Below are positions 16,664 to 26,987 of a stretch of DNA of 64,000 bases, piece after piece; position 1 is the stretch's first letter; every line of letters begins with the position of its first letter. The stretch is from Hydrogenophaga sp. PBL-H3 (GTDB taxonomy: Bacteria > Pseudomonadota > Gammaproteobacteria > Burkholderiales > Burkholderiaceae_C). The stretch is taken from positions 2,294,001 through 2,358,000 of the forward strand of contig NZ_CP044972.1 in the NCBI RefSeq assembly GCF_010104355.1, written 5' to 3'. Both the position numbers and the translations under genes were made by a program. Under the pieces are notes generated by a model, which ran no database searches, was not told where the DNA came from, and was given only the letters and a program-made list of their open reading frames with translations.

Positions 16664-18223
16664 ATGAAAACACCCGTACTCCACGCCTTGGCGGTGGGCC
16701 TGCTGTTCACGCAGACCCTGGCGCAGGCCCAGACCGCAGTGACCCGCGGCGTGACCACCAGCAAGACCGCACCGGTGCCACCAGTGGCCGAGCCCGTGGC
16801 CGACGCCACCGTCGGGCCCACGATGAACCTGACCATCGGCAAGTCCACGCTGCTGCGCATGCCCTCGGCCGTGACCCGTATTTCACTGGGCAACCCCGGT
16901 GTGGCCGACGTGACGCTGATCAGCCCGACCGAGCTGTACTTGCTGGGCAAGACCTACGGCTCGACCAACCTGATCGTCTGGCGCAAGGGCGCGGGCCCCA
17001 CCGCCATCGACGTGAACGTGAACATCGATCACCAGCGCATGCAGGCCAAGCTGCGCGAACTGCTGCCCAACGAGAAGGGCATCGAAGTGCGCCCGGCGGC
17101 CGACTCGGTGATCTTGACCGGTGTGGTGAGCAGCGCGACCAAAGCCCGCGCCGCCGACGAGATTGCCAACGCTTTCGTGCGTGATGTGAACCGCAGCCTG
17201 GTGCTGCCGGTGGTGGCCGGTGACAACCGTGCCGAATCCGGCAAGACGCTGGCGGTGGGCACTGGCAGCAGCGATGGCGGCTCGCAGGCCAACAACGCCA
17301 AGGTGGTGAACCTGCTGTCGATTGCCGAGGCCCAGCAGGTGATGCTGGAGGTGACGGTGGCCGAGGTCTCGAAAACCCTCGTCGACAAACTGGGTGCCAA
17401 CTTGCTGTTCAGGCGCACCAACGCGCAGGGCAACGGGCCGGGCAACTGGACCTACGGCATCGAAGCAGCGCTCGGTGGCGACGGTCGTGGCCTGTTGAGC
17501 GCCATCAAGAACAACGGCAACGGCATCGTGATCGACGCCGAGAAGAAGGACGGACTCGTCAAGATCCTGGCAGAGCCCACCCTGGTGGCCATCAGCGGGC
17601 AAGAGGCCAGTTTCCTGGCCGGCGGCAAGATATTCATTCCCGTGGCCCGCTCCAACGACAACGGTGGCACCACCATCACGCTGGAAGAAAAAGAGTTTGG
17701 TGTGGGCGTGAAATTCACCCCCACCGTGCTCGAAGGCGGGCGCATCCACCTCAAGGTGGCGCCCGAGGTGTCCGAGCTCTCGCAGACCGGTTCGCCCTTC
17801 ACCACGGTCAATGGCAGCACCGCCATCCTGCCGAGCTTCACGACCCGCCGCGCGCAAACCTCGGTGCAGCTCATGGACGGCCAGAGCCTGGCCATCGCCG
17901 GCCTGATCAAGAACAACGTGACGCAATCACTGGACGCCGTGCCCGGCCTGGGCGAGGTGCCGGTGTTGGGCAACCTGTTCCGCAGCAACGAGTTCCAGGG
18001 CGATCGCAGCGAACTCATGTTCGTGATCACTCCGCGCCTGATCAAACCGCTGGACGCTGGCTACGCACTGCCCACCGACGGCTACACGCCACCCAGCCGC
18101 TCGGGGTTTTACCTGGGCAACCAGCTCGAAGGCTCGGGCCGTGCCGACGTGCCAGCCGATCGGGCCAGGCCCGACACCCCCACCACCCCCGCTGCCCCTG
18201 CCGGCGGCCTGCAAGTGAAGTGA
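16664..18223 (+). CDS. rcpA: RcpA/CpaC secretin
   Basis: A 519-residue outer-membrane secretin. It has a cleavable signal peptide (hydrophobic core to about residue 22), an N-terminal pilus-assembly domain with LLRMPSAVTRISLGNPGVAD, a BON-like domain around 110-170, and a C-terminal secretin domain with the signature VPGLGEVPVLGNLFRSNEF split around residues 425-445. It forms the gated outer-membrane channel for the Flp fibre. A proline/alanine-rich tail follows. The next gene is a small lipoprotein that could act as its pilotin. Confidence 0.94.
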   Translation: MKTPVLHALAVGLLFTQTLAQAQTAVTRGVTTSKTAPVPPVAEPVADATVGPTMNLTIGKSTLLRMPSAVTRISLGNPGVADVTLISPTELYLLGKTYGSTNLIVWRKGAGPTAIDVNVNIDHQRMQAKLRELLPNEKGIEVRPAADSVILTGVVSSATKARAADEIANAFVRDVNRSLVLPVVAGDNRAESGKTLAVGTGSSDGGSQANNAKVVNLLSIAEAQQVMLEVTVAEVSKTLVDKLGANLLFRRTNAQGNGPGNWTYGIEAALGGDGRGLLSAIKNNGNGIVIDAEKKDGLVKILAEPTLVAISGQEASFLAGGKIFIPVARSNDNGGTTITLEEKEFGVGVKFTPTVLEGGRIHLKVAPEVSELSQTGSPFTTVNGSTAILPSFTTRRAQTSVQLMDGQSLAIAGLIKNNVTQSLDAVPGLGEVPVLGNLFRSNEFQGDRSELMFVITPRLIKPLDAGYALPTDGYTPPSRSGFYLGNQLEGSGRADVPADRARPDTPTTPAAPAGGLQVK

Positions 18224-18234
18224 AGGAGCACCCG

Positions 18235-18525
18235 ATGAACACCACCATCCGCCACGCCACCACCGCGCTGTGCCTGGGCAGCAGCCTGCTGCTGGGCGCC
18301 TGCTCCACCACCACACCGAAGCTCGACGCCAGCTTTGGCAAGGCGCTGCGCGACGCCCGCGCCAACCAGACGCTCAACCCCAAAGCCTCGGAGAACAAGG
18401 ACCCGGTGCTGGGCATCGACGGCCAGGCTGGCGTGGCCGCGCAAGGGCGGTACCAGGATTCGTTCCGTGCGCCGCCCAAGACCTTCGAGGTCAACAGCAT
18501 CGGTGGCTCGCTCTCGGGCAACTGA
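18235..18525 (+). CDS. small lipoprotein of the tad locus
   Basis: A 96-residue predicted lipoprotein: signal peptide with lipobox LLGAC, lipidated Cys23, then a polar, mostly unstructured mature part without recognised domain. Lying between the secretin and TadG genes, it occupies the position where other Tad loci encode RcpB or a small outer-membrane partner, so it may be a secretin pilotin or anchor. That is inference from position; there is no visible similarity to RcpB. ATG chosen over an upstream GTG because AAGGAG precedes it. Confidence 0.8.
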   Translation: MNTTIRHATTALCLGSSLLLGACSTTTPKLDASFGKALRDARANQTLNPKASENKDPVLGIDGQAGVAAQGRYQDSFRAPPKTFEVNSIGGSLSGN

Positions 18526-18548
18526 ACCGAATCCGCCTGGAGCCGACG

Positions 18549-19829
18549 ATGACCCACCAGCATTGCCACCGCCGCCCCGCCGCTCGCAAGCAGCAGCGTG
18601 GAGCCATCGCGATCATCGTGGGCATCACGCTGGCGGTGCTGATCGGTTTTGTGGGTCTCGCGCTGGATCTGGGCAAGCTCTACATCGCCAAGACCGAGCT
18701 GCAAAACGCGGCCGACGCTTGCGCGCTGGCGGCAGCGCGCGAACTCACGGGCACCAATGCCAGCCAACTCGACATTGCCGAGGCGGCGGGCATCACCACC
18801 GGCACCCGAAGTGCCGTGATGTTCCAGAGCGAAGCGGTGCTGCTCGGCGTCGACCAGGACGTGAGCTTCAGTGCGACGCTCAATGGTTCCTACCAGACGA
18901 AGTCGGCCTTCCTGAGCGCCACCGAAATCGCTGCGCTGCGCTACGCCCGCTGCACCGCCACCCGCGGCAACATCGTCAACTGGTTCATCCAGGTGCTCAA
19001 TGTGTATCCCGGCGTGAACATCGGCAACCAGACGGTTGTCTCCACCGCTGCGGCCACCTTGGCACCGGCCCAGACCACCTGTGCGATTCCCGTGGGTATT
19101 TGCAGCTCGGCGCTGAAAGACGCCAGTGGTGCAGCCAAACCCAAAGGCACCTGGCTGGAAGGCGCCATGGGTCCCGGGGCACAAAACCTCACCGGCAACT
19201 TCAAGTGGATCGACTTCACCCCGCCCAGCGGCGGTGCCAGCGAACTTGCAGGCATCCTCAAGGGTGCGGGCACCTGCAACCTGCCATCGGTGGGCACGGA
19301 AGTGGGGCAGGCTGGTGTGATCTCGTCATTGGCCGATGAGTGGAACAGCCGCTTCGGTGTCTACAAGGGAAGCACCAAGCTGCAGGACATCACCCCCGAT
19401 TTCACGGGCTACGCCTACACGGACACCAACTGGCCGAGCAAGTTCGGCGCCTACAACAATTTCGCCACCCAGCGTGGTTCCAACGCGGCCCTGCAGAGCG
19501 ACACGGTCACCGGACTCAAGATCCAGGGTTCTGTCATCAGCAGCACGGACCTCAAAGCACGCGGAGCCGATCGGCGCCTGAACATCGTGCCGGTGGTGGA
19601 TTGCGACGAGTTCCTGACCGGTACAACGGCTCCGGTGGAGCAGTGGGCCTGCATCCTGATGCTGCACCCGATCAACAACAGCGCGGGCGGTGGTGGCGGA
19701 GCCACGGGCAGCACACGCATGTTCCTGGAATACCGGGGCGCATCCAATGACCCCTCAAGCCCTTGTGCTTCGCTCGGTCTGCCTGGAACAGGAACGGTCG
19801 GGCCACTGGTGCCGGTGCTGGTGCAATGA
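18549..19829 (+). CDS. tadG: TadG-like pilus assembly protein
   Basis: A 426-residue protein with the TadG N terminus: RGAIAIIVGITLAVLIG (about 17-33) is a single membrane helix, and LDLGKLYIAKTELQNAADACALAAAREL is the TadG-like domain continuing into a large periplasmic region rich in Gly, Thr and with several cysteines. No clear von Willebrand MIDAS motif is visible, so it is the short TadG form. It is followed directly by tadE and tadF (1 and 10 bp gaps), a standard trio of pseudopilin/anchor proteins. Confidence 0.85.
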   Translation: MTHQHCHRRPAARKQQRGAIAIIVGITLAVLIGFVGLALDLGKLYIAKTELQNAADACALAAARELTGTNASQLDIAEAAGITTGTRSAVMFQSEAVLLGVDQDVSFSATLNGSYQTKSAFLSATEIAALRYARCTATRGNIVNWFIQVLNVYPGVNIGNQTVVSTAAATLAPAQTTCAIPVGICSSALKDASGAAKPKGTWLEGAMGPGAQNLTGNFKWIDFTPPSGGASELAGILKGAGTCNLPSVGTEVGQAGVISSLADEWNSRFGVYKGSTKLQDITPDFTGYAYTDTNWPSKFGAYNNFATQRGSNAALQSDTVTGLKIQGSVISSTDLKARGADRRLNIVPVVDCDEFLTGTTAPVEQWACILMLHPINNSAGGGGGATGSTRMFLEYRGASNDPSSPCASLGLPGTGTVGPLVPVLVQ

Positions 19830-19830
19830 C

Positions 19831-20331
19831 ATGAAGACCCTCACATCACTGCCCAACCCGCGCCGCCAGGCCCGCCACCGTGGTGCCGTGGCGGTGGAGT
19901 TCGCCTTGGTGCTCATCCCCCTCATCACGCTGCTGGTGGGCGTGGTCGAGTACGGTCGCGCCCTGCACCAGTACAACACCCTGGCCAAGTCGGTGCGCGG
20001 GGCGGTGCGCTACCTCACGATCCACAACCCATCCGATCCTTTGTACCCGGTGGCCGCCGCGCGTTGCCTGGTGGTGCACGGCAACGAAGGCTGCACCGGT
20101 GCTGCGCTGGTACCAGGACTGACCACCGACATGATCCGCGTGTGCAACCCGGTGAGCTCCACCGACTGCCCGGGTGAAACCTACAGCGCCGTCACCACCG
20201 GCCTGGGTCTGATCAACCTGGTGGAGGTGCGCGTGGTGGGTTTCCCGTTCGATACCTCACTGCCGTTCGTGCCCGGCCTCAACGACATCCAGTTCAACAC
20301 CATCCGCGCCACCATGCGGCAGGTGCTGTGA
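19831..20331 (+). CDS. tadE: TadE-like minor pseudopilin
   Basis: A 166-residue pseudopilin. A basic leader ends at Gly18, and the mature N terminus AVAVEFALVLIPLITLLVG carries Glu at +5, the prepilin-peptidase signature of TadE. Four cysteines in the C-terminal half (ARCLV, NEGCTG, RVCNP, TDCPG) suggest periplasmic disulfides. One base separates it from tadG. It probably primes or caps the pilus. Confidence 0.88.
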   Translation: MKTLTSLPNPRRQARHRGAVAVEFALVLIPLITLLVGVVEYGRALHQYNTLAKSVRGAVRYLTIHNPSDPLYPVAAARCLVVHGNEGCTGAALVPGLTTDMIRVCNPVSSTDCPGETYSAVTTGLGLINLVEVRVVGFPFDTSLPFVPGLNDIQFNTIRATMRQVL

Positions 20332-20341
20332 GAGCCCTGTG

Positions 20342-20818
20342 ATGGCCACCCGAAACACCTCGAAGATCTCCCGCCAGCGTGGCGTCGCCGCGGTCGAGTT
20401 CGCTCTGCTGGCGATCATCTTCTTCTCGCTGTTGATCGGCATCATGGAAATGGCTCGCGTGCTGTTCTACGTCAACACCGCTGCCGAAGTCACCCGCCTG
20501 GGCGCCCGCATGGCGGTGGTGTGTGATGTGAACGACACCGACATCAAGGCCCGCATGGTCAACATGCTGGGCGTGCTGCAAGCCGGCGACATCACGGTGA
20601 CGTATGCGCCCAACCTGTGCACGGCAAGCACCTGCGAATCGGTCACGGTCTCCGTGAGCAAACAGGTGCAGACCTTCATTCCCTTCGTGCCGCTGACCGC
20701 CAGTCTGCCGTCGTTTTCGACGACGCTGACCCGCGAGAGCATGGCCAGCACCGGGCCGGGCGGCGAAGCCAACCCCGTGTGTGCGCCCCCCATTTCTCCT
20801 TCTCCCACTCCTCCATGA
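20342..20818 (+). CDS. tadF: TadF/TadE-like minor pseudopilin
   Basis: A 158-residue pseudopilin related to the preceding one: leader ending at Gly14, then VAAVEFALLAIIFFSLLIG with Glu at +5. The C-terminal domain has several cysteines (VVCD, NLCTASTCES). A GTG three bases upstream is also possible; ATG is used. Its stop overlaps the tadZ start by four bases (ATGA). Confidence 0.88.
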   Translation: MATRNTSKISRQRGVAAVEFALLAIIFFSLLIGIMEMARVLFYVNTAAEVTRLGARMAVVCDVNDTDIKARMVNMLGVLQAGDITVTYAPNLCTASTCESVTVSVSKQVQTFIPFVPLTASLPSFSTTLTRESMASTGPGGEANPVCAPPISPSPTPP

Positions 20819-21990
20819 CCTTCAACGTATCCGTCATCTGTGAAACCACCGAGTCGCGCGACCGGCTGGTGGAGCAACTCAAGCCCATGCCCGATGTGCA
20901 GATCCATGCCCATGTGGGTGGTGTGCGCCAGCTGCAACTGGTGATGCAGCAGGACAAGCCCGACGCGGTGGTGCTGGAGCAGGGCGCCCCCGACGAGTCC
21001 GCGTTCGCCACCATCGAGGTGGCCACCACGCGGGCCTCCGGGGTCATGCTGCTGTTGGTGAGCACCGACACGTCGTTGGCCACGATCAAACGCGCCATGC
21101 GTGCCGGTGTGCGCGATGTGTTGCCGGGTCCGCTGAACACGGATGCGGTCTCCATCACCGTGGACTTCCTGCGTGAGTCCCGCGCCAACCAGTCCACCTT
21201 CGCCACGCACGAAGGCGCGCTGTTCGCCTTCGTGCCGGCCAAGGGCGGTTGTGGCAACACCTTCATCGCGTCCAACCTGGCTTATCAGCTGGCCGAGAGC
21301 GGCAAGCGGGTGCTGGTGATCGATCTGAACCTGTATTTCGGCGACACCGCCGCCTGCCTGAGCGACCAGCGGGTCGAGACCAGCGTGGTGGATGTGGCAC
21401 GCCAGGCCCACCGCCTGGACGCGGCCCTGCTCAACGCCAGCGTGCTCAAGGCCGGCCCCACGTTGCACGTGCTGACCGCGCCTGAGTTGCCGTATCAGGT
21501 GGAGGAGGTCACGCCCGATCGCCTGGCCGCCATCGTGGGGCTTGCGCGCACCGAATACGACTTCGTGCTGCTCGACCTCAGCCGCACCTTCGACCCGACC
21601 ACCGTGAAGGCGCTCGACCTGGCCGAGCGGGTGTTCATGGTGACCCAGCAAACCTTGCCCGCGGTGCAGGACGCCAAGCGGGTGGTCAAGGTGTTTGAAG
21701 GACTGGGCTACTCCACCGAGAAGGTTCAGGTGGTGGTGAACCGCTTCATCAAGGGCAACCCGATCAGCGTGGACGACGTGGAACAGGCCACCCGGCTGAA
21801 GGTGGCGCGCGTGGTGCCGGCCAGCGGTCTGGGCGTGCTGGCATCGGTGAACCAGGGGGTGGCGCTGGTGAAGCTGGCACCCAAGGACCCGGTGGCCAAG
21901 GTGCTGCGGGACTGGGCGCAGGAGCTTTCTCCCGTGACGGTGAAAGCAGGCGCCAAGAGCTGGTTTGCCAATTTGCGTGGGACCCCATGA
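20815..21990 (+). CDS. tadZ: TadZ/CpaE-type localisation ATPase
   Basis: A 391-residue protein with an N-terminal receiver-like domain (1-120) lacking a clear phosphoacceptor pocket, and a MinD/ParA-type ATPase domain. The deviant Walker A at 143-149 is KGGCGNT: the signature Lys143 is kept but the P-loop lysine is Asn. Downstream [12 protein letters not shown] supplies the switch aspartate. CpaE/TadZ proteins place the pilus machine at the cell pole; atypical P-loops are described in this family. Sixty bases separate it from tadA. Confidence 0.9.
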   Translation: MTFNVSVICETTESRDRLVEQLKPMPDVQIHAHVGGVRQLQLVMQQDKPDAVVLEQGAPDESAFATIEVATTRASGVMLLLVSTDTSLATIKRAMRAGVRDVLPGPLNTDAVSITVDFLRESRANQSTFATHEGALFAFVPAKGGCGNTFIASNLAYQLAESGKRVLVIDLNLYFGDTAACLSDQRVETSVVDVARQAHRLDAALLNASVLKAGPTLHVLTAPELPYQVEEVTPDRLAAIVGLARTEYDFVLLDLSRTFDPTTVKALDLAERVFMVTQQTLPAVQDAKRVVKVFEGLGYSTEKVQVVVNRFIKGNPISVDDVEQATRLKVARVVPASGLGVLASVNQGVALVKLAPKDPVAKVLRDWAQELSPVTVKAGAKSWFANLRGTP

Positions 21991-22050
21991 ACGGCGCCGG
22001 CCGTGACATGAACCCCGACCTTTCGATCTGACCACAGGGATACAACCGCC

Positions 22051-23424
<1,374 letters not shown>

Positions 23425-23428
23425 TGCG

Positions 23429-24406
23429 ATGAACACCAGTTTTGCCCTCTTCGTGGTGCTGGGCTTCGTGGCGGTGGTGCTGCTGCTCGAAGGCCTGTAC
23501 GTGTACTGGAACGACACCAAGAGCCCCGAGGTGCGCCGCGTGGGCGACCGGCTGCGCGCCATCTCCGCCGGCGGCCAGACCGAGGCTGGCGAGCTCAAGC
23601 TGCTCAAGCAGCGCCTGCTCAGCGAAAGCCCGGGCTTCCAAAACCTGTTGCTGCGCCTGCCGCGCGCGCGCCAGCTCGACCAGCTGATGCAGCAGGCTGG
23701 TGACGCCAACACGGTGTCGCACCTGCTGGCGATCAGTGCCATGTTTGGCCTGGCGGGCTTGCTGGTGAGCCTGGTGCTGCGTTTTCCCTGGTACACCGCG
23801 CTGGCCATCACGCTGGGCCTGACCGCCTTGCCCCTGCTGAACTTGGTGCGCAAGCGCAATGCGCGGCTGCACAAGATCGAGGCCCAGTTGCCCGACGCGA
23901 TGGATCTGATGTCGCGTGCGCTGCGCGCCGGTCACGCGTTTCCTTCGTCCATGGCGATGGTGGGCAGTGAAGCGGTGGATCCGATCGCTGCCGAATTCCG
24001 CATCACGTCCGACGAAATCGCCTTCGGTGTGTCGGTGGACGCCGCACTGAACAACCTCGCCGCCCGGGTGCCGTCGCCCGACATGAGCTACTTCGTGATG
24101 GCCGTGATCATCCAGCGCGAAACCGGGGGCAACCTCAGCGAACTGCTGGGCAAGCTGGCCGAGCTGGTGCGGGAGCGCTTCAAGCTGTTCGCCAAGGTGC
24201 GCGCGCTGGCCGCCGAAGGCAAGCTCTCGGCCTGGATCCTGACCGGACTGCCGTTCTGCGTGGCCGGTGCCATCAACATCCTGAATCCCAAGTACCTCTC
24301 GGTCCTGTTCACGGACCCGGCAGGCATCAACGTGGTGTACGTGGCGCTGGTGATGATGGCCTTGGGCATCTTCTTCATGTGGCGAATCATCGACATCAAG
24401 GTCTGA
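23429..24406 (+). CDS. tadB: TadB inner-membrane platform protein
   Basis: A 325-residue polytopic protein: one N-terminal helix (about 5-27), a central hydrophobic pair (about 95-135), a T2SSF domain with LPDAMDLMSRALRAGHAF, and C-terminal helices. It forms, with TadC, the inner-membrane platform above the TadA ATPase. Length and domain placement are standard. Confidence 0.95.
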   Translation: MNTSFALFVVLGFVAVVLLLEGLYVYWNDTKSPEVRRVGDRLRAISAGGQTEAGELKLLKQRLLSESPGFQNLLLRLPRARQLDQLMQQAGDANTVSHLLAISAMFGLAGLLVSLVLRFPWYTALAITLGLTALPLLNLVRKRNARLHKIEAQLPDAMDLMSRALRAGHAFPSSMAMVGSEAVDPIAAEFRITSDEIAFGVSVDAALNNLAARVPSPDMSYFVMAVIIQRETGGNLSELLGKLAELVRERFKLFAKVRALAAEGKLSAWILTGLPFCVAGAINILNPKYLSVLFTDPAGINVVYVALVMMALGIFFMWRIIDIKV

Positions 24407-24416
24407 GGAGAACGGC

Positions 24417-25364
24417 ATGAATTCGCAATGGATGCTCCTTTCGCTGGTGTTCCTGTCGGTGGCAGGCGCCACGCTGGGCCTCACGCTCTGGCTCAACCGC
24501 AGTGCCGGCGTCAAGCGCCGGCTTGACGGCCTGACCGAGACCGGCTCCGCCAGTGGCCCGGGCCTGGAAGACGCGGCCCAATGGCAAGCCAAGGTGGTCA
24601 AGGCGGTGGGCCCGGTGGCCAAGCTCTCCGCGCCCCAGGAGGGCTGGGAAGGTTCGAGCCTGCGGGTGCGCTTCATGAACGCCGGCCTGCGCGAGGCCTC
24701 GTGGCCAGCGCTGTTTTTCGCCAGCAAGACCTTGCTGGCGCTGCTGCTGCCGGGTGTGTTCATGGTGTACAGCGGCTTCAGCAGCGTGGCCATGAAGTTC
24801 AACACCTCGCTCATGATCCTGGTGGTGCTGCTGGCGGTGGGCTACTACCTGCCCAACGTGATCCTTTCGCACCTGGTGAGCAAACGACGCGAGAACCTGC
24901 AGAACGCCATCCCCGACGCGCTGGACCTGATGATCGTCTGCGTGGAAGCCGGGCTGGGGCTGGACGCCGCCATGAACCGGGCGGCCGGCGAGATCGGCAT
25001 GCGCAGCCAGGCCCTGTCGGACGAGCTGAATCTCGTGGCGCTGGAGCTGCGCATGGGCGTCAAGCGCGAGCTGGCGCTGCGCAACCTGGCGATGCGCTCC
25101 GGCGTGGACGACATTTCGTCTTTTGTTTCGATGCTGGTGCAGTCCGACCGCTTCGGCACCAACGTGGCAGAGGCCCTGCGGGTGCAGGCCGAGACCATGC
25201 GCACCCACCGGCGCTTGCGAGCCGAAGAGCGCGCCGCCAAGATCCCGCTCAAGCTGCTGTTTCCCTTGATCTTCTTCATCTTCCCGTCGCTGATGGTCGT
25301 GCTCATGGGGCCGGCCATGATCAGCATCTACCGCGTGCTGCTGCCCACCATGGGCGGCAACTGA
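24417..25364 (+). CDS. tadC: TadC inner-membrane platform protein
   Basis: A 315-residue T2SSF-family membrane protein paralogous to TadB: N-terminal helix, central hydrophobic pair (about 95-150), then IPDALDLMIVCVEAGLGLDAAM, the family signature, and two C-terminal helices. Preceded by TGAGGAG ten bases after tadB. Confidence 0.95.
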   Translation: MNSQWMLLSLVFLSVAGATLGLTLWLNRSAGVKRRLDGLTETGSASGPGLEDAAQWQAKVVKAVGPVAKLSAPQEGWEGSSLRVRFMNAGLREASWPALFFASKTLLALLLPGVFMVYSGFSSVAMKFNTSLMILVVLLAVGYYLPNVILSHLVSKRRENLQNAIPDALDLMIVCVEAGLGLDAAMNRAAGEIGMRSQALSDELNLVALELRMGVKRELALRNLAMRSGVDDISSFVSMLVQSDRFGTNVAEALRVQAETMRTHRRLRAEERAAKIPLKLLFPLIFFIFPSLMVVLMGPAMISIYRVLLPTMGGN

Positions 25365-25379
25365 ACCTGGTACCACTCC

Positions 25380-26408
25380 ATGAAAACGTCCGTGTTCGCT
25401 TCAACCCTGTTGCTCGGCAGCCTGGTGGGCTGCGCCACCCCCACCAGCGCGCCGCACGCCACCGCCGCGCAGGTGCCGGTGACGGTGATGCCCGCGCCGG
25501 CCATCACGCCCGACATGCCCGCCAGCGAAGTCGCTTACGCAATGGCCCGCCAGGCGCACGGCCAGGGCCAGCTGCGCCTGGCGGCCGAGCACTACACCCG
25601 CACGCTGGCGGCCGATGGGCGCCATGTGGGTGCGCTCAACGGGCTGGGCGTCATCAGGGCGCAGGAGGGGTTCACCGCCGAAGCCCTGGCGCTGTTCGCA
25701 CGCTCGCGCGACCTCAGCCCGCTGTCGGCCCACGTGCACAACAACCTCGGCTACACCTTGCTGCAATCCGATCGCCTGACCGAGGCGCGGCTGGCGCTCA
25801 GACTGGCGATGGACCTGGACCCCGGCAGCCTGCAAACCTTGCAGAACCTGCGACTGCTCTCCGAGGCAGAGCGGCGTGCGCAAACAGCGGCGGCCGAGAT
25901 GGTGCGCGAGCAGCCGGTGGTCAACGCCAGCGGCGAGGCCGCTGGCGCGCTGGTGGTGGTGGCTCCGCAGATTTATGAGCTGCGAGCAACGACAACCCTG
26001 ACCGCCACGGCGCCGGCCATCGCGGCCGCCACCGTGCCCGCCACCGATCTGCGCCGCCTGCGCCTGGAAGTGACCAACGGTGCGGGCATCGAGCGGCTGG
26101 CCCGGCGCACGGCCAGCCAGCTCGCCAAGAGCGGCGTGCGTGTGGCGCGCCTGACCAACGCATCGCCCTACCGGCAGGTGCGCACCCAGATCCGTTATGT
26201 CGCCGGGCAGGAGGCCGCGTTGCAGGCGCTGGTGCAACACCTGCCCGTGGCCGTGGAACGGGTGGCGGTGCCTTCGCTACCCGCCGGCATGCAGCTCAAG
26301 CTGGTGCTGGGGCGGGACTTCACCGGTCAGGCCATCGCGGCCTGGATCCACCAGCAGGATGCCGAACAGGTGACCACCCGTCCCCAGGCGGTTGCGCCTC
26401 TGAGCTGA
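25380..26408 (+). CDS. tadD: TadD-like TPR lipoprotein with a LytR_C-type C-terminal domain
   Basis: A 342-residue lipoprotein: lipobox LVGC with Cys18, then TPR helices between about 45 and 165 (GLGVIRAQEGFTAEALALF, HNNLGYTLLQSDRL), as in TadD outer-membrane assembly lipoproteins. The last third (about 220-325: LEVTNGAGIERLARR, then SGVRVARLTNA) resembles the LytR_C fold, which is not part of classic TadD. Last gene of the tad run; ogt follows 14 bp later and may be read through. Confidence 0.85.
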   Translation: MKTSVFASTLLLGSLVGCATPTSAPHATAAQVPVTVMPAPAITPDMPASEVAYAMARQAHGQGQLRLAAEHYTRTLAADGRHVGALNGLGVIRAQEGFTAEALALFARSRDLSPLSAHVHNNLGYTLLQSDRLTEARLALRLAMDLDPGSLQTLQNLRLLSEAERRAQTAAAEMVREQPVVNASGEAAGALVVVAPQIYELRATTTLTATAPAIAAATVPATDLRRLRLEVTNGAGIERLARRTASQLAKSGVRVARLTNASPYRQVRTQIRYVAGQEAALQALVQHLPVAVERVAVPSLPAGMQLKLVLGRDFTGQAIAAWIHQQDAEQVTTRPQAVAPLS

Positions 26409-26422
26409 CCGCCTCTCGCCAC

Positions 26423-26983
26423 ATGTCCAGCCTGGAGGAGGGCGGCCACGCACTGTTCGACACCGCGATCGGGGTGTGTGGCATCGCATGGGGCCCGCGT
26501 GGCGTGGTCGCGGTGCAGTTGCCCGAGACCGACAGGGAGGGCACCCGTGCCCGCTTGCTGAAAGGGCTGCGGCCCGCGCCGGCGCAGGTGCACCCGCCAG
26601 CGCAGGTGCAGGCCGCCATCGATGGCATTCAGGCGCTCATGCGCGGCGAGTCGCGGGACCTGCGTGAAATACAGCTCGACATGACGCACCTCACACCGTT
26701 CCAGCGCGATGTGTATGCGATGGCGCGCGCCGTACCGCCGGGCCAGACACGCACCTACGGTGAGCTCGCGCGCGAGTTGGGCGATGTGGGTCTGTCGCGC
26801 GCGGTGGGGCAGGCTCTGGGTCACAACCCGTTCGCCCCGGTCGTGCCTTGCCACCGGGTGCTGGCGGCCGGCAACCGGCCGGGCGGGTTTTCGGCCGGGG
26901 GTGGCGCGCTAACCAAGCTGCGCATGCTCGCCATCGAAGGCGCGCGACCCTCGGGCATGGCGCCCCTGTTCGACGACCTTTGA
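26423..26983 (+). CDS. ogt: methylated-DNA--protein-cysteine methyltransferase
   Basis: A 186-residue O6-alkylguanine-DNA alkyltransferase. The active-site PCHR with the acceptor cysteine lies in APVVPCHRVLAAG and is preceded by the recognition-helix region RTYGELARELG. It transfers alkyl groups from O6-alkylguanine to itself once. No Ada-type N-terminal regulatory domain is present. It ends only 4 bp from the convergent antiporter gene. Confidence 0.93.
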   Translation: MSSLEEGGHALFDTAIGVCGIAWGPRGVVAVQLPETDREGTRARLLKGLRPAPAQVHPPAQVQAAIDGIQALMRGESRDLREIQLDMTHLTPFQRDVYAMARAVPPGQTRTYGELARELGDVGLSRAVGQALGHNPFAPVVPCHRVLAAGNRPGGFSAGGGALTKLRMLAIEGARPSGMAPLFDDL

Positions 26984-26987
26984 ACGC

